From Haberlea rhodopensis (lineage: Eukaryota; Streptophyta; Magnoliopsida; Lamiales; Gesneriaceae): a DNA stretch of 64,000 nucleotides. The translations under genes were made by a program, and so were the position numbers. The stretch is from contig CAJQUN010001069.1 in NCBI GenBank assembly GCA_907163345.1, forward strand, positions 1-64,000, given 5' to 3'. Position 1 is the first letter of the stretch. Each line of letters starts with the position of its first letter. A model generated the notes under the pieces. That model was not told the origin of the DNA, searched no databases, and saw nothing but the letters and a program-made list of their open reading frames with translations. This document shows positions 36,901 to 46,149 of this stretch, one piece after another.

Positions 36901-39900
36901 TTTGAAAATTGACACACTTCGCATTGAAGAACCATTTTTCTTTATTTCTGAATATTGAAGGGAACAATTTTTCAAGATAAACGAAATTAGGATGTCCTAG
37001 TCAATAATGAAGTAACATGACCTCACTATCCTTATTTTCAGAAAAATAATTTTTATGAAGCTGGCTTGAGAAAACTGCCTTGTTAGCTTGTTTCTCCAAG
37101 GGATATTTAGTCTTGAGGAGATAGATTCCCGAGTACACCTCAGCATTGCCAATCGTCTTCCCCGAATTCGAGTCCTGAAATTCACAAAACTTTTGGAAGA
37201 ATTTAGCAACACAATTTTTGTCTCGGGTGAGTTTACTGATTGACAACATGTTACAATTAAGATTTGGCACAAATAGGACAGAATGAAGAAACAAATTTTC
37301 AGAGATTTTAACTGAACCACAGCCTTCAACTTTTGAAATGGATTCATCTGCAATCTTAACATAATGATTCTCATTGCAAGGTATAAAATTAGTATGTAGA
37401 TTCTTATCACCCGTCATGTGATCTGATGCTCCTGAGTAACAATCCAGGTATTGTTTCTTTCCCTGGAAACATTAAGGCTTTTGAAAATTTACAACTCTGA
37501 GCCAGGGATCCTGTGGCAATAGTGGAAGAGCCAGTGGATTGGCTGATCATTTTCTGCAGAAGTTCAATTTGTTCTTTGCTGAAGAAAATTGGTTCAACGG
37601 TGTTATTTTCATTAATTGAGGATGTGGCATTCCCACGACTTTCATGAGATGAGCATGAGGGCTTCGAGTCGGCTGGTTTCCCATGGATCTTCCAACATGT
37701 TTCTCTGGTATGGCCTGATTTTTTGCAATAATCACGCCAGTGCCTCCCCCTATTTTGTCCTGGTGAGGCTGGAAGCCTGTGACGTGGTCATCTTTGCCTT
37801 TTCCTCGGACAAACATGAGGACGGATTGAGACCACTGCAGGAAATTTTACTGATTAAGTTTGTGACTTGTGATTGGAATAACTCCACTGATGTCTCCACT
37901 ATTTCCAGTCACCGGGATTTCCTGACTGGAGGTGGCCTCGGAGGTGGAGCGTTCTTTTTCGGTTGACATACTGTATTTTGTCATAGAGAATGATTGGTTC
38001 AGAGAAATTGCTCTGGTACCATGTAAAAATTCTAGATGGGAGAAATATCTCTCTTATTTTTTCATATACATGGATAACTTGATATATGCAAGAGGGATGA
38101 GTGATTTCAGCCCTTATTTTTAGTAACCTAAAACTAAATCTTAGGCTGTGATTAGAAGAGCAAATCAGGGTACATAATTCCAGATTTGCTCAATCAACTA
38201 ATTAAGGAAAGAAAGAAAATGGATAAGATCTAGGACTACAGTTGTACAATGCTAATTCCTTATTGAATTTTATATGTTCTCTATCACAACTTATACTTAT
38301 TAAAGTTCATCTTGTCCGTATATTGATGGAAGGTCTTATAGACGAATAAAAACAAGTATCTATCATATCCAACTTGCAAGTGAAGTCTTCAAACTTTGGT
38401 CGAAAATTCCCCTTCGTTAAATCATCTGCAATTGATAGTAACATAAGGCATCCGTATCACTCCGCTTTCTAACTTTTCCTTGATAAAGTGTCTCTCAATC
38501 TCGGTATGATTCATCCTATCATGTTTGACTGGATTATTTGCAATTCTAGTGGCTGATTTATTATCACAAAAGATTGTCTCATTTGAGTCTTTAACTCTTA
38601 ACTTCAATTCCTCAAAAACCAGCTTGAGCCATAGTAGGCCACATACTCCATTAGCCATAGCCTTGAGTTATGCTACTACAATGCTTCTAGCAACTACACA
38701 TTGTTTCTTACTTCTCCATATAACAAGGTTTCCCAATTGGAAAGTTAAGTATCCTGTAGTTGATCTCATATCTAAGGATCTTGAATACAGCCTCCAAGTG
38801 TTTTTTATAAGGTGAGTGCATGAATTGACTTACCATACTCACAGCAAATGCAATATCAGGTCATGCATGATAACAAGTCTACTATCAGCATTGCACGTAA
38901 TCATGTTCAACACGATAGAACTAAACATGTGGAAGTAGATCGATATTTTATTAAAGAGAAGCTGGATAAATGCATAATCAGTATTGGATATGTTCCTACC
39001 TCTCACCAATTGGTGGATCTACTTACAGAAAATACATTTGATTTTCTTATTCACAAGTTTGGGCTAATCAACATCTTACCCGAACTTGAGGGGGAGTGCA
39101 GATTAATAGAATAGCAAATCTCGTATTGATAGGATAGATATTAATGTGATTTTGTATTCCTAGTTAGGATAGATTAGTATCCCTTGAAATATGGATTTTG
39201 ATGTGTTTTGATTTCATTCTAAACTCTTTAAATAGAGTTGTAAACCATTGAAGATATATGAGATTTACATTATTCTCACAGCCTTCTTCCGATGTGGAAC
39301 AGTTAGAGCTTCCTGTATATGCTTAGGAACATCCATACTACGCAATTGGGAGAAAAAATAGAATAAGATTTAGATATTTCTCATAGGAGACATGGTTAGA
39401 CAAATGATGTTGAGTGTATGCTCTAATACCGTTTCTAGGAGCAATGGGAAGATCTAGGGACACAGGAGATTCAATGCCATTGTGTGATAACTTAGGCACA
39501 TTGTCCGGAGAGATCGTGACATTAGGTTCTTTCTCGGCTCAAACTCATCGTCATGTGGAATCATGGAGTCCTCTTACTCTGGGGTTGTTTCCTTAAATAG
39601 ACTTGACCAAACAATCTTTCATTGTCGCCCCTTGGTGTAGTTTCACTCTCCTGATTAGACACTAATCATGGGTATATAAGCTGTTACCTCAGAATGACTC
39701 ACATTTTGAGCAAGACAAACGGAGTAAGGAAATAAGAATGAGGCTCAAAAAACCTGATGTCCATTGGCACAAAAAATCTTTTTGTCCGAGGAATATCCTA
39801 AAAACACATTTTAATGCTCAGGGATCCAATTTATCTCGATCATGAATATGAACAAAGACTACACGTCCAAAAAGTGGTAGGTCAGAAGTTAAGTGTGACA

Positions 39901-42900
39901 CGGGAAAGGAGTCTTTAAACACATATTAGGGTGTTTTAAAGTTCAAGACTCTAGGGCATTCTATTGATCAAATAAGTAGCAGTGAAGATAGCTTATCTCC
40001 ATAAGTACTTATGTACTCCAATGGTGAACATTGGACCTTGCCACTTCTATGAGGTGCGCCATTTTGCTGAGGAGTTCGGACAAAAGAACTTTGATGAATG
40101 ATCATTTTTTTTCCTATGAGGTGCTCCATTTTGTTGAGGAAATCGGACAAAAGAACTTTGATGAATGATGCTTTTTTTTTTTTTGAAAAAATGACCCAAA
40201 ATTTGATTAAAGTGTTCCTTTCCATTATCATTTTGAAATACCTGAATATTTTTCTGAAATTGTTTCTAAACCATGTTATAATTTTTTTTTTAAAATGCTC
40301 AGGTTCTGATTTTCAGCACAGCCAATACACCCACATCAATCATGTATGATCATCAATAAAAGTGATGAACCATTTTTTCCTGAGGGCGTAGGAGTTTTGA
40401 ATGGTCCCCACACATCACAGTGAATGATAAAAAAAGTTGCAGATGCTTATTATTATGACTGAGTGGGAGAAGTAGCACAATGATGCTTAGCAAGTATGAA
40501 CACTTCACATTGAAATTTAATAAGGTTTTTATTTGTAAATAAAACTAGAAACAAATGTTGTAAATATGACAGATAAAATATTTTGTTTATACGGAAATAT
40601 TAAGGTATGCAATATTTAGTCACCAAAATAGGATAATTAGTTGCGTATATAATGAGGTATTGTGTAGCATAATTGTAAGAAGAAGAATATTATTCATACA
40701 GTTTCTTCATTATCGTGTTTTTATGTCTTCTTGTTCTGTCCGTTTACAGGTCTAATGTTCAAATCAACAGAATTTCCATTAACGTTTTGTATAATTTTGA
40801 AATACGGGTCTGAATTCCTTAAAACATTGTAATATGGTCTAGCAGCTAGTAACCGACTTTCCATTCGTGTGATCCGAGTTCGAAACTCGTTGGGGACAAT
40901 GGATATTTATAGCCTACCCCAATTCATTAGGATTAAATGCTTAATTGTTGTTGTTTTGTGGTTTGAATTCCTTACTTGTTAGAGCAATTTAAAATTGATT
41001 CCTTCTGATCATTGCTAAGATCAATCCTTCCATCTAGAGCTAGTCTTAGGTTGTGTTAGGATTGATGGATTTAAGTTTGATGGATGTAAAGTCAGTCATC
41101 TAAATCCATCTTGTATGTTTGGTTGTAGGAAAAAATATCCATCTCTCAAACTCAACACATTTTATGTTATTATTAGGTATCATTTGAAATTCCTTTAAAA
41201 AGTTTTCATTTAAAATCTATTGATTTTTTCGTTCAAAATCCCTTGTCAAGTCCCAATCGATTAGTTCAAAACATGCCTCAAGTTTTTGCTGAATTCTGCA
41301 TCTTTGAAGTATTGCAGGACTATCATCGATTCCACTTTCCTGTTTCTGGAAGGATTGAGAAATTTGTGGAGATACCTGGATGCCTATACACTGTAAGATA
41401 AAGACTTTAAGAGATTTTTTTTTTGGGTTCGAGCTTATCTTTGATTTGTCCTCATTATGTTGTCTTTTATCTTCAAGGTTAATCCGATCGCCGTGAATAG
41501 CAAGTATTGCAATGTTTTCACTGAAAACAAGCGAGTTGTAGCTCTTATATCAACAGAGGATTTTGGAAAGGTTTGTCTTTCGCACATTTTTCTATTGTTC
41601 TCTGTAGAAGGCTTTCCATGATAAATTTACTGTGGTCTTGTTTCTGTTGAAATGTTTTATGCTCCCCTGATTTATTGGGTTTTACTTGTTATTTTATTTT
41701 ACTAATGAAAAAAAGATTTCCACGTACATAAAATAATCACATAAACTTAATTTTAATCTGTCAAACAGTAGGAGTCCCAGAACCCCATTGCCCGAAATTG
41801 AAATGACAATAGAGAATATAAGGCCTTATTTTTCTTCTTTCCTCTTATAGACGACAATTACATTGATCCAGTGAAGGAATTCGTCATGATTTATGACCTC
41901 TTGGATTGTAATTACTTATAGAAGTCAGAAGATAGCCAACTATTTAGTATACGTGAGGAATTTTTTTGTTCGAGTGCAGGTCGCATTTGTTGCTATTGGA
42001 GCTACAATGGTTGGTAGCATCACTTTTTCGAAAAAAAAGGGCGACTTTGTGAAGAAGGGAGACGAGGTTCATGATATTCAATTTATTGCTTCATAAGTTT
42101 TTTTTCTTCATATTTAATTCTATTTTCTATTTTACTGAGTTTTTCTCAAATGTGACTTGCAGTTTGGATATTTTTCATTCGGTGGAAGTACAGTGATTTG
42201 CGTCTTTGAAAAGGTTATTATCCTGACTTTTTCTGATTGTAACAACTTTTTCTTTCCTTTTTTGTGTCGTAAGAATTTATGATCGTCGCTAATCTTTATT
42301 CGATATTTCTTACCCATTTTAGTTGCTCTTGAATAAATTTCTGGGATGTCGAATGCTTGATCTAATGATTATTTACCCCTTTAATTGTATTCCACACATT
42401 GAAGTAGAGTTCACCCCTGACACAAGGCCGGACCGCCGACGAATAATAGGTACCCCCCCCAGGCAGAGTTAGTGAGCCGTGTAATAGGCGACCATTTCGG
42501 AGGAAAACCAATTATTATTTGTGATATAATGAAGAGTGTAACTTAAGAGTTAAAGCTCTTGAGCAGTCTAGTTTTAAGTATATGATTTCATTCGATTTAA
42601 AAGTCTTCTTATGGTCACAAAATGAGCAGTCTTTTTCGTCATAAATTTGAATAAGTTTCTATTGACAGAATATGGATGAACGGAGCTCTATACATTGCAT
42701 AATTGTAATGGCAATTCCTCAAAAAAACTAAGATATTTTCCTACAATATAACTGACTTGGTAGCATTCTTTCCCATATTTTTTGGTCTTGGAATGTATTT
42801 ATTTACTTAACTTCGCTTTGAATCCGAATATATGTGAATCTTTGCAGGACACAATCAAGATAGACGATGATCTCTTGGAGAATAGTGAAAGATCACTCGA

Positions 42901-42997
42901 GACATTAGTCTCTGTAGGAATGAAACTGGGCGTCTCTATTAGGAAAGGTATGTACACAGAGTTTCCAGACATGGAAATGTGTGTTATTCAGGAATGA
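18933..42997 (+). CDS. PSD2/PSD3-like: Phosphatidylserine decarboxylase, C2/EF-hand type (PSD2/PSD3-like)
   Basis: Converts phosphatidylserine to phosphatidylethanolamine; plant relatives sit in the ER or vacuole membrane. Exons: 18933-19145, 19262-19341, 22993-23017, 23682-23741, 23964-24032, 25215-25307, 25392-25442, 27608-27691, 28329-28420, 28634-28789, 29864-29948, 30267-30378, 30614-30714, 31740-31787, 32310-32456, 32649-32744, 41318-41392, 41478-41570, 41980-42066, 42163-42213, 42848-42997. All phases agree, giving 655 aa. The start MGHINS fits an N-myristoylation site. A C2 domain spans about residues 60-190. Canonical EF loops are DYNEDGHLSFSE (198-209) and DENGDGVVSVDE (234-245). 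A CCPVCG pair follows (262-267). Catalytic residues are present: Asp454 (AADCR), His507/510 (YHRFHFP) and Ser598 in FGGST, where self-cleavage makes the pyruvoyl prosthetic group. Intron 13 starts with GC. The last exon runs about 15 codons past the family's usual end; an unseen final intron is possible. PSD2 and PSD3 cannot be told apart here. Confidence 0.93.
20000..22738 (-). mobile_element. Decayed copia element in PSD intron 2
   Basis: Minus-strand pieces in order: LTR-like DNA starting TGTAGGAAAATAG at 22738, a primer site (TGGTATCAGAG, rc of about 22496-22506), gag (22268 down to 21721, with KSKNFLVIAWLIDLM and DVTEYYNKVKALWQELDLSY), the end of integrase (21640-21500), the linker (21487-21149) and RT (21027-20770, WELVYLPKGKVVVGCKWVF, RYKARLVAK; about 20540, KSLYGLKRYPSA). 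EFEIKDLGSL reappears near 20200. Protease and most of integrase are deleted, stops and frameshifts are many, and no 3' LTR was seen. A LINE tail interrupts RT at 20279-20450. Confidence 0.85.
20279..20450 (-). mobile_element. 5'-truncated RTE-like LINE 3' end, inside the copia RT
   Basis: The + strand begins AACAATAACAACAACAATAA, which on the minus strand is a (TTG)n tail. AGCTTTTAATCCC and AATCAAGTCGGGTC then match the LINE at 26116-27170. Copia RT coding resumes on both sides, so the LINE inserted into the copia. Confidence 0.75.
25488..26115. other. Unclassified insertion in the LINE tail (PSD intron 7)
   Basis: 25468-25487 (CAACAACAACAACTACTAAG) looks like the end of the LINE tail, and LINE sequence resumes near 26116, so the DNA between looks inserted. 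It begins AGGGTGCATTTATTTTAGAC and repeats GACTTTTATTGACTTT-like units, as in some plant MITEs. I could not match its two ends. Confidence 0.35.
26116..27170 (-). mobile_element. RTE-like LINE reverse transcriptase fragment (PSD intron 7)
   Basis: Minus-strand pieces read YGGMKKRVIIKYVNIIKDMY (27130-27060), RLSHLLFVLVIDEIM (about 26980), MLFADDVLF (26922-26893, the FADD active-site motif) and KFRYLGFIFQNSWKIDSDVN (26715-26655). These are the C-terminal half of a plant non-LTR RT. Frameshifts break it and the 5' half is absent. It lies antisense to the PSD gene. Confidence 0.85.
29189..29814. mobile_element. hAT-like MITE candidate in PSD intron 10
   Basis: Left end TAGGGGCGAGCA and right end reversed TAAAGGTGTGTGCA are imperfect terminal inverted repeats of hAT style. 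The flanks ATTAGAAG and TTCAGAAC could be a decayed 8-bp duplication (5 of 8 match). The interior is A+T-rich and non-coding. Confidence 0.4.
32797..33047 (-). repeat. 3' LTR of copia A
   Basis: 251 bp. Matches 38022-38262 through GGGAGAAATA, GGATAACTTGATATAT, AAGCTGTGATTAGAAGAGC and AGATCTAGGACTACAGTTG. Confidence 0.9.
33055..33822 (-). pseudogene. Copia A RT C-terminus and RNase H
   Basis: Minus frames read FLGMEVPRTKDGISVSQRK (next to the TRIM, once it is ignored), KLAYLSHTRPDIGSSESVVS, RRRSTSGYCTFVWGSKKQAV, MLCDNQATISIAKNPVYHDR and HVEIDRHFIKEKL. Frame changes occur near 33500-33600. RNase H ends at 33055, just beside the polypurine tract. Confidence 0.88.
33823..34966 (+). mobile_element. 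TRIM element nested in copia A
   Basis: LTRs 33823-34020 and 34768-34966 (198 and 199 bp, TGTSAATGATATTAGC...TTATTGACA) enclose 747 bp without gag or pol. TGGTATCAGAGC follows the 5' LTR at once (34021-34032). TTTGAGGGGGA precedes the 3' LTR. TTTCC (33818-33822) and CTTCC (34967-34971) are the target duplication with one change; removing the element restores the copia RT frame across FLGMEV. Orientation is opposite to copia A and the same as the PSD gene. Confidence 0.9.
34470..34630 (+). repeat. About 31-bp tandem repeat in the TRIM interior
   Basis: About six copies of a unit like CCTTGCACGGTAGTTGTGCG followed by TTTAAG. Open frames on both strands here only reflect the repeat. Confidence 0.85.
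34967..36776 (-). pseudogene. Copia A integrase and RT N-terminal part
   Basis: A 475-codon open minus frame (36776-35349) starts in the integrase core (VDNHTRITWIFLM), then EQNGIAERKNRHLLEVARSL, FGCIAFVHVYPHIRRKLDP, the linker, and RT (KTWEIVELPQGKRPVGFKW, GSVERFKARLVAKGFTQSYA). It stops at 35349. RT continues at 35180-34967 with SSILIVYVDDIILTGD. The integrase motif normally read as TDNG is THNA here (KTHNAKEYF), so the second catalytic Asp is lost. Confidence 0.9.
37001..37960 (-). pseudogene. Copia A gag remnant and protease
   Basis: 37740-37680 reads WRDYCKKSGHTRETCWKIHG, a CCHC zinc knuckle whose first Cys is Arg. 37417-37001 reads FIPCNENHYVKIADE, VLFVPNLNCNMLSISKLTRD and NAEVYSGIYLLK, the protease and its junction to integrase. 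The amino-terminal two thirds of gag is missing. Confidence 0.85.
38022..38262 (-). repeat. 5' LTR of copia A
   Basis: The lower end TGTAAAAATTCTAGATGGG abuts the primer site. The upper end is uncertain: similarity to the 3' LTR fades at ATTGAATTTTATATG, where ATTGAATATTCAACA is expected. Confidence 0.8.
38290..40520 (-). mobile_element. Copia element C (decayed), with a forward copia fragment inside
   Basis: Minus-strand RNase H and the RT end lie at 38870-38330 (NGVCGLLWLKLVFEELKL, IFCDNKSATRIANNPVKHDR, ERHFIKEKLESGVIR). Minus-strand linker and integrase lie at 39281-40520 (VPKHIQEALTVPHRKK near 39300; FVRTPQQNGAPHR near 40050). The RT core between the two parts is gone and is replaced by plus-strand copia DNA at 38850-39280. 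No LTR belonging to C was recognised. Confidence 0.78.
38850..39280 (+). mobile_element. Copia B fragment: RNase H end plus 3' LTR
   Basis: The plus frame reads HDNKSTISIARNHVQHDRTK, VEVDRYFIKEKLDKCIIS and YVPTSHQLVDLLTE to a stop at 39112-39114. The polypurine tract CTTGAGGGGGAG is at 39085-39096. The LTR is 39097-39280 (TGCAGATTAATAG...TTCTCACA, 184 bp). Everything upstream of the RNase H end is absent. Confidence 0.85.
40822..40963 (+). mobile_element. tRNA-derived SINE
   Basis: TGAATTCCTTA at 40811-40821 and 40964-40974 is an exact 11-bp target duplication. Box A-like TGGTCTAGCAG is at 40835-40845 and box B-like AGTTCGAAACT at 40877-40887, a Pol III internal promoter. The 3' part CCCCAATTCATTAGGATTAA and the TTGTTGTTG tail resemble the LINE tails at 20279-20335. 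It sits in PSD intron 16, same strand as the gene. Confidence 0.85.
40975..41317. other. Distal part of PSD intron 16
   Basis: 41040-41290 has repeated ATCCATC and ATTGATGGATTTAAG-like sequences of the kind seen in plant MITEs, but I could not define ends. The intron closes with GAAGTATTGCAG. Confidence 0.4.
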
Positions 42998-43938
42998 GTC
43001 TTACTGTAAACCATACGGCCTCAAATATTTTTGGAAATCATCATGTTCAGTAATCGGAATATCGGATAAAATTACGAGTTCTAACATATGATGTGAAGTA
43101 ATGGTCCTTTGACATTTTATTTTCGCGTCTACTGGTCATTCTTTGCGTTAGAGAATGATTTGCCTGTTGTTTTGTATGAAATGGATGCTGCTTTGTGTCT
43201 GCAGCCTATCTCATTTTGGACAAGTTAGGGCTAAAATGGTTTTAAGGTATAACTTATAACCTGAGTGCAACTCTTCAACGACTATGTATGTGTGTGTGTG
43301 TCTATATCATGAAATTTTCCATACAAAACAATCATTGTCTATCAAATGGGGATTCAGTTTCACACTGAATACAACGACACAAACTCTCCGATGGCCATGC
43401 TACAAGTCCCCCGCGGCCCCAGAGATTTCGTGGAGGATCATGGCCCTGGCGACGTGTAGCTGCGACTCCCCAGACCTCATCATGGGGCGATGCAGTTGAT
43501 AGTTAACACTCTTATGAAAGAAAAACTAGAAATCATTGAGAGTGAGGTGGGTGGTGATAAAAATTCTAAATTTTTTTTAACAATTTATTATTGTTAGAAA
43601 AATATAAACTGTAGAATTTTTCATGTAGTAATTATACATGCAAATATGAAGAACACCGATGAACACGAACAATTGTCTCAGTGTACAATCATTAGCATGC
43701 ATGATTCTTAGAAAATTGAATCGTCAGAGTAAGTATTTCCTATCATTTCTGAATGGAACATCATCCCCTTTATTCTAAACAATAGGCTTGATTTGGATAA
43801 TATATATGTATCTTCTTAATTAGTACCATATCATTTTCATTTGAGAAATTTGTTATTCCTTGTCTCCTCATTAATCAATGATCAATCGAGTAGATTTGGA
43901 AAATATATTATATGTTACCAATATGATACATATCGACG
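42998..43938. other. PSD 3' flank, no gene seen
   Basis: Probable 3' UTR, then A+T-rich DNA. A (TG)n-like ATGTATGTGTGTGTGTGTC is at 43283-43301. A short G+C-rich patch at 43380-43500 has no coding or RNA signature I recognise. Confidence 0.4.
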
Positions 43939-44528
43939 TAGACCTGACCACGGTTCAGAATCGTCGATTAGACGGTTCAAAAAACATCGACCATTAACCT
44001 TAACATTCATTGACGGTTTCGATTACGGTTCATGAACCGCCGGTTACGATTACGGTTACATCCTTATTTTTTAAAACAAAAATTAAAAAAATTATTAAAA
44101 TTTGAAATAAAACGTAAAAAGTATTTGAATGTGTTCATCCATATATTAAACATAAAATAACGTCAGATAATCAAAATGTGTAAGATATATATTTGTTTGG
44201 TTAAATATAAATTATAACAATATATTCAGATTAACAAGACTCTTATAGCTTAGCGGCTGAAGCTAATTACTCAAGTTAGAGGTCATGAGTTCAAATCTAC
44301 ACCATAACGTATATTTTAAATTTAAAAATGTAAAACAAATTAAAATAATCCATTGAACCACCGGTTAACCGACGGTTCACGGGTTAGCAAAATTATGACC
44401 CTTAACCGGCCTTCTATAGACGGGTCGATTACGGGTCTGGCCCTTCGAAACCGGTCCGTTGACCACGGGCCGATTTCGGGCCAGTTTCGGATCGGTTCAG
44501 GGTCGATAATGACCCTTAGTCATGTCTA
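43939..44528. mobile_element. Non-autonomous hAT-type element
   Basis: Ends TAGACCTGACCACGGTTC and, reversed, TAGACATGACTAAGGGTC are terminal inverted repeats. TATCGACG (43931-43938) and TATCGATG (44529-44536) are an 8-bp target duplication with one change, typical of hAT. Subterminal zones are dense in CCGGTTAACCGACGGTTC-like motifs. There is no transposase. A tRNA-like stretch lies inside at 44239-44310. Confidence 0.82.
44239..44310 (+). other. tRNA-like / SINE-head sequence inside the hAT element
   Basis: TAGCTTAGCGG (44246-44256) fits Pol III box A and AGTTCAAATCT (44288-44298) is close to box B, 31 bp apart. No full cloverleaf was assembled by eye. It may be a degenerate SINE head or tRNA relic captured by the transposon. 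Confidence 0.4.
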
Positions 44529-44536
44529 TATCGATG

Positions 44537-46149
44537 CTTGTGAACCAACGTCATCACCGGAAATATTTTTATACATCCGGTTTGTGTCACTTCTACATCG
44601 ACAGAATATTGAAATACAATACTCGGGTGGTAATTGTGTGGACAACCGTGAGAAAAAGATTAGTCGGCATTCCCTAGAAAATCATAATACAACATAATTA
44701 TTGAAAAAACCAAAATAATTATACAAAATATTTGTTAGTAATGGTCTATTCTGGCACTCGAATCCATCAGTCAATTGACTAGGCACGAAGCATATCACGT
44801 GTAAAAAATGATGACAAAACAAAAAATTAACGTTCACGTATTTCTGGAGGTCTTGGTTTAATCCTCATTTATATTTTGTTTAATAAATCTCCCACCTTAG
44901 TCTTACAACTCTTGGTTATATCTCTATAAATTAGTAGACTTAAGATTGACAAAATCATATTAATTTAGTGATACTAAATAATCGATAAATTAATAATTAT
45001 TAAGTTATGTATTAATTAATGCAATAACTTATTATTAATGATATTAGAAAATATTTATGCTCTCAGGACATTATTTTTGATGATCTTAAAGCAGAGAACG
45101 TTGAATAATATTTGTTGAGCTATATGAAAATCACACCAGAAGTTCTTACTAAATTAAGAAAAGTCGTAAATAGATTCACGGTGATATTAATTTTTCATTG
45201 AGTCGTTTTTTTCATAAAGTCTCCATAGATTAATTATAAATGTATTAAATATTAAGTAGTTATTATTTTATATATTAAATAAGTTTTATACGAATTTTCG
45301 TATATATATTATCTATAAATTTAGCACATTGTCCCAAGTCATGTCCAGAGAAAAAATATTATTTAAACGAGATTATTAATTAATTGGGTATTAAATTATC
45401 GAGGTTGTATTGTGTATTACACACACAAAAAGGTTGGTGGGTGTAATTGTCAAAAACAAGCTCATATTATGATGTAAGTAACATTAACAGCATGCATCAT
45501 GCATAGCAGGCTTGTACGTATGACAATTATTAATCTCACTTGCACAACACCACGCTTCCCTTTGCATTTCTTTTGTCGAGAAAAGTCGAGAAATTTTAGA
45601 CAAAAATTCTATTAACCCAAAAGCCAAAAGCCTCGTAAGTGATGGTAATAGAATCTTAATAGATATCTTAATTATGATTTCACAAATATCCCAAAACTAA
45701 TCCTTCTTCTTAAAGTTTGAAAAGTGATTTAATTAATTTAATAATAAAACATGACCCTCCATCTTAGAATTTTACTTTCAATTGAGCCTCCGGTCTTAGC
45801 CGGCTGAAATGATAATTCTGAAACTGTTCTAGGATTACTTGGATTATTCCAAATGATAGTCACTTCATTAACATTTAATCCAGTCCTAGCTACTCCGCAC
45901 CACATCAGTGTCTTATACTTCTTTCGAATCGGTAGGATTCGATGTTATTTACTGATTGTTCAATCGCAATCCGCCACTAAATGGCTTACTGAAATCTGGT
46001 TGGTTGATGAGACATAACCAATTTCTTCAATCAATATCTGTATAACAGCACGAACGCCACGTTTCAATTGCTTCAAGCAGAAGGAATTATTACTTGCTAA
46101 CAATCACCCTCCCAATAATTGTACTTCTTGCAATCCATGAGAATTACAT
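44537..46149. other. A+T-rich intergenic DNA
   Basis: No gene, RNA or well-defined element recognised. 44880-45420 is especially A+T-rich. Confidence 0.4.

Larger units (their letters stand above)
32797..38262 (-). mobile_element. Copia element A in PSD intron 16
   Basis: The 3' LTR is 32797-33047 (minus strand TGTTGAATATTC...TTTTTACA) with a polypurine tract at 33048-33057. The 5' LTR is 38022 to about 38262, with primer site TGGTACCAGAGC (rc of 38010-38021) directly beside it. Between them on the minus strand are a gag fragment, protease, integrase, RT and RNase H, all broken. A TRIM interrupts RT at 33823-34966. Most of gag is deleted: only about 500 bp separate the primer site from the zinc knuckle and its linker. 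The outer edge of the 5' LTR has lost the expected terminal sequence, and no target duplication was found. Confidence 0.88.

Noticed and set aside
42405..42520. C-rich patch in PSD intron 20 (GGTACCCCCCCC)
   Set aside because: No ends, target duplication or exon phase could be found; left as intron.
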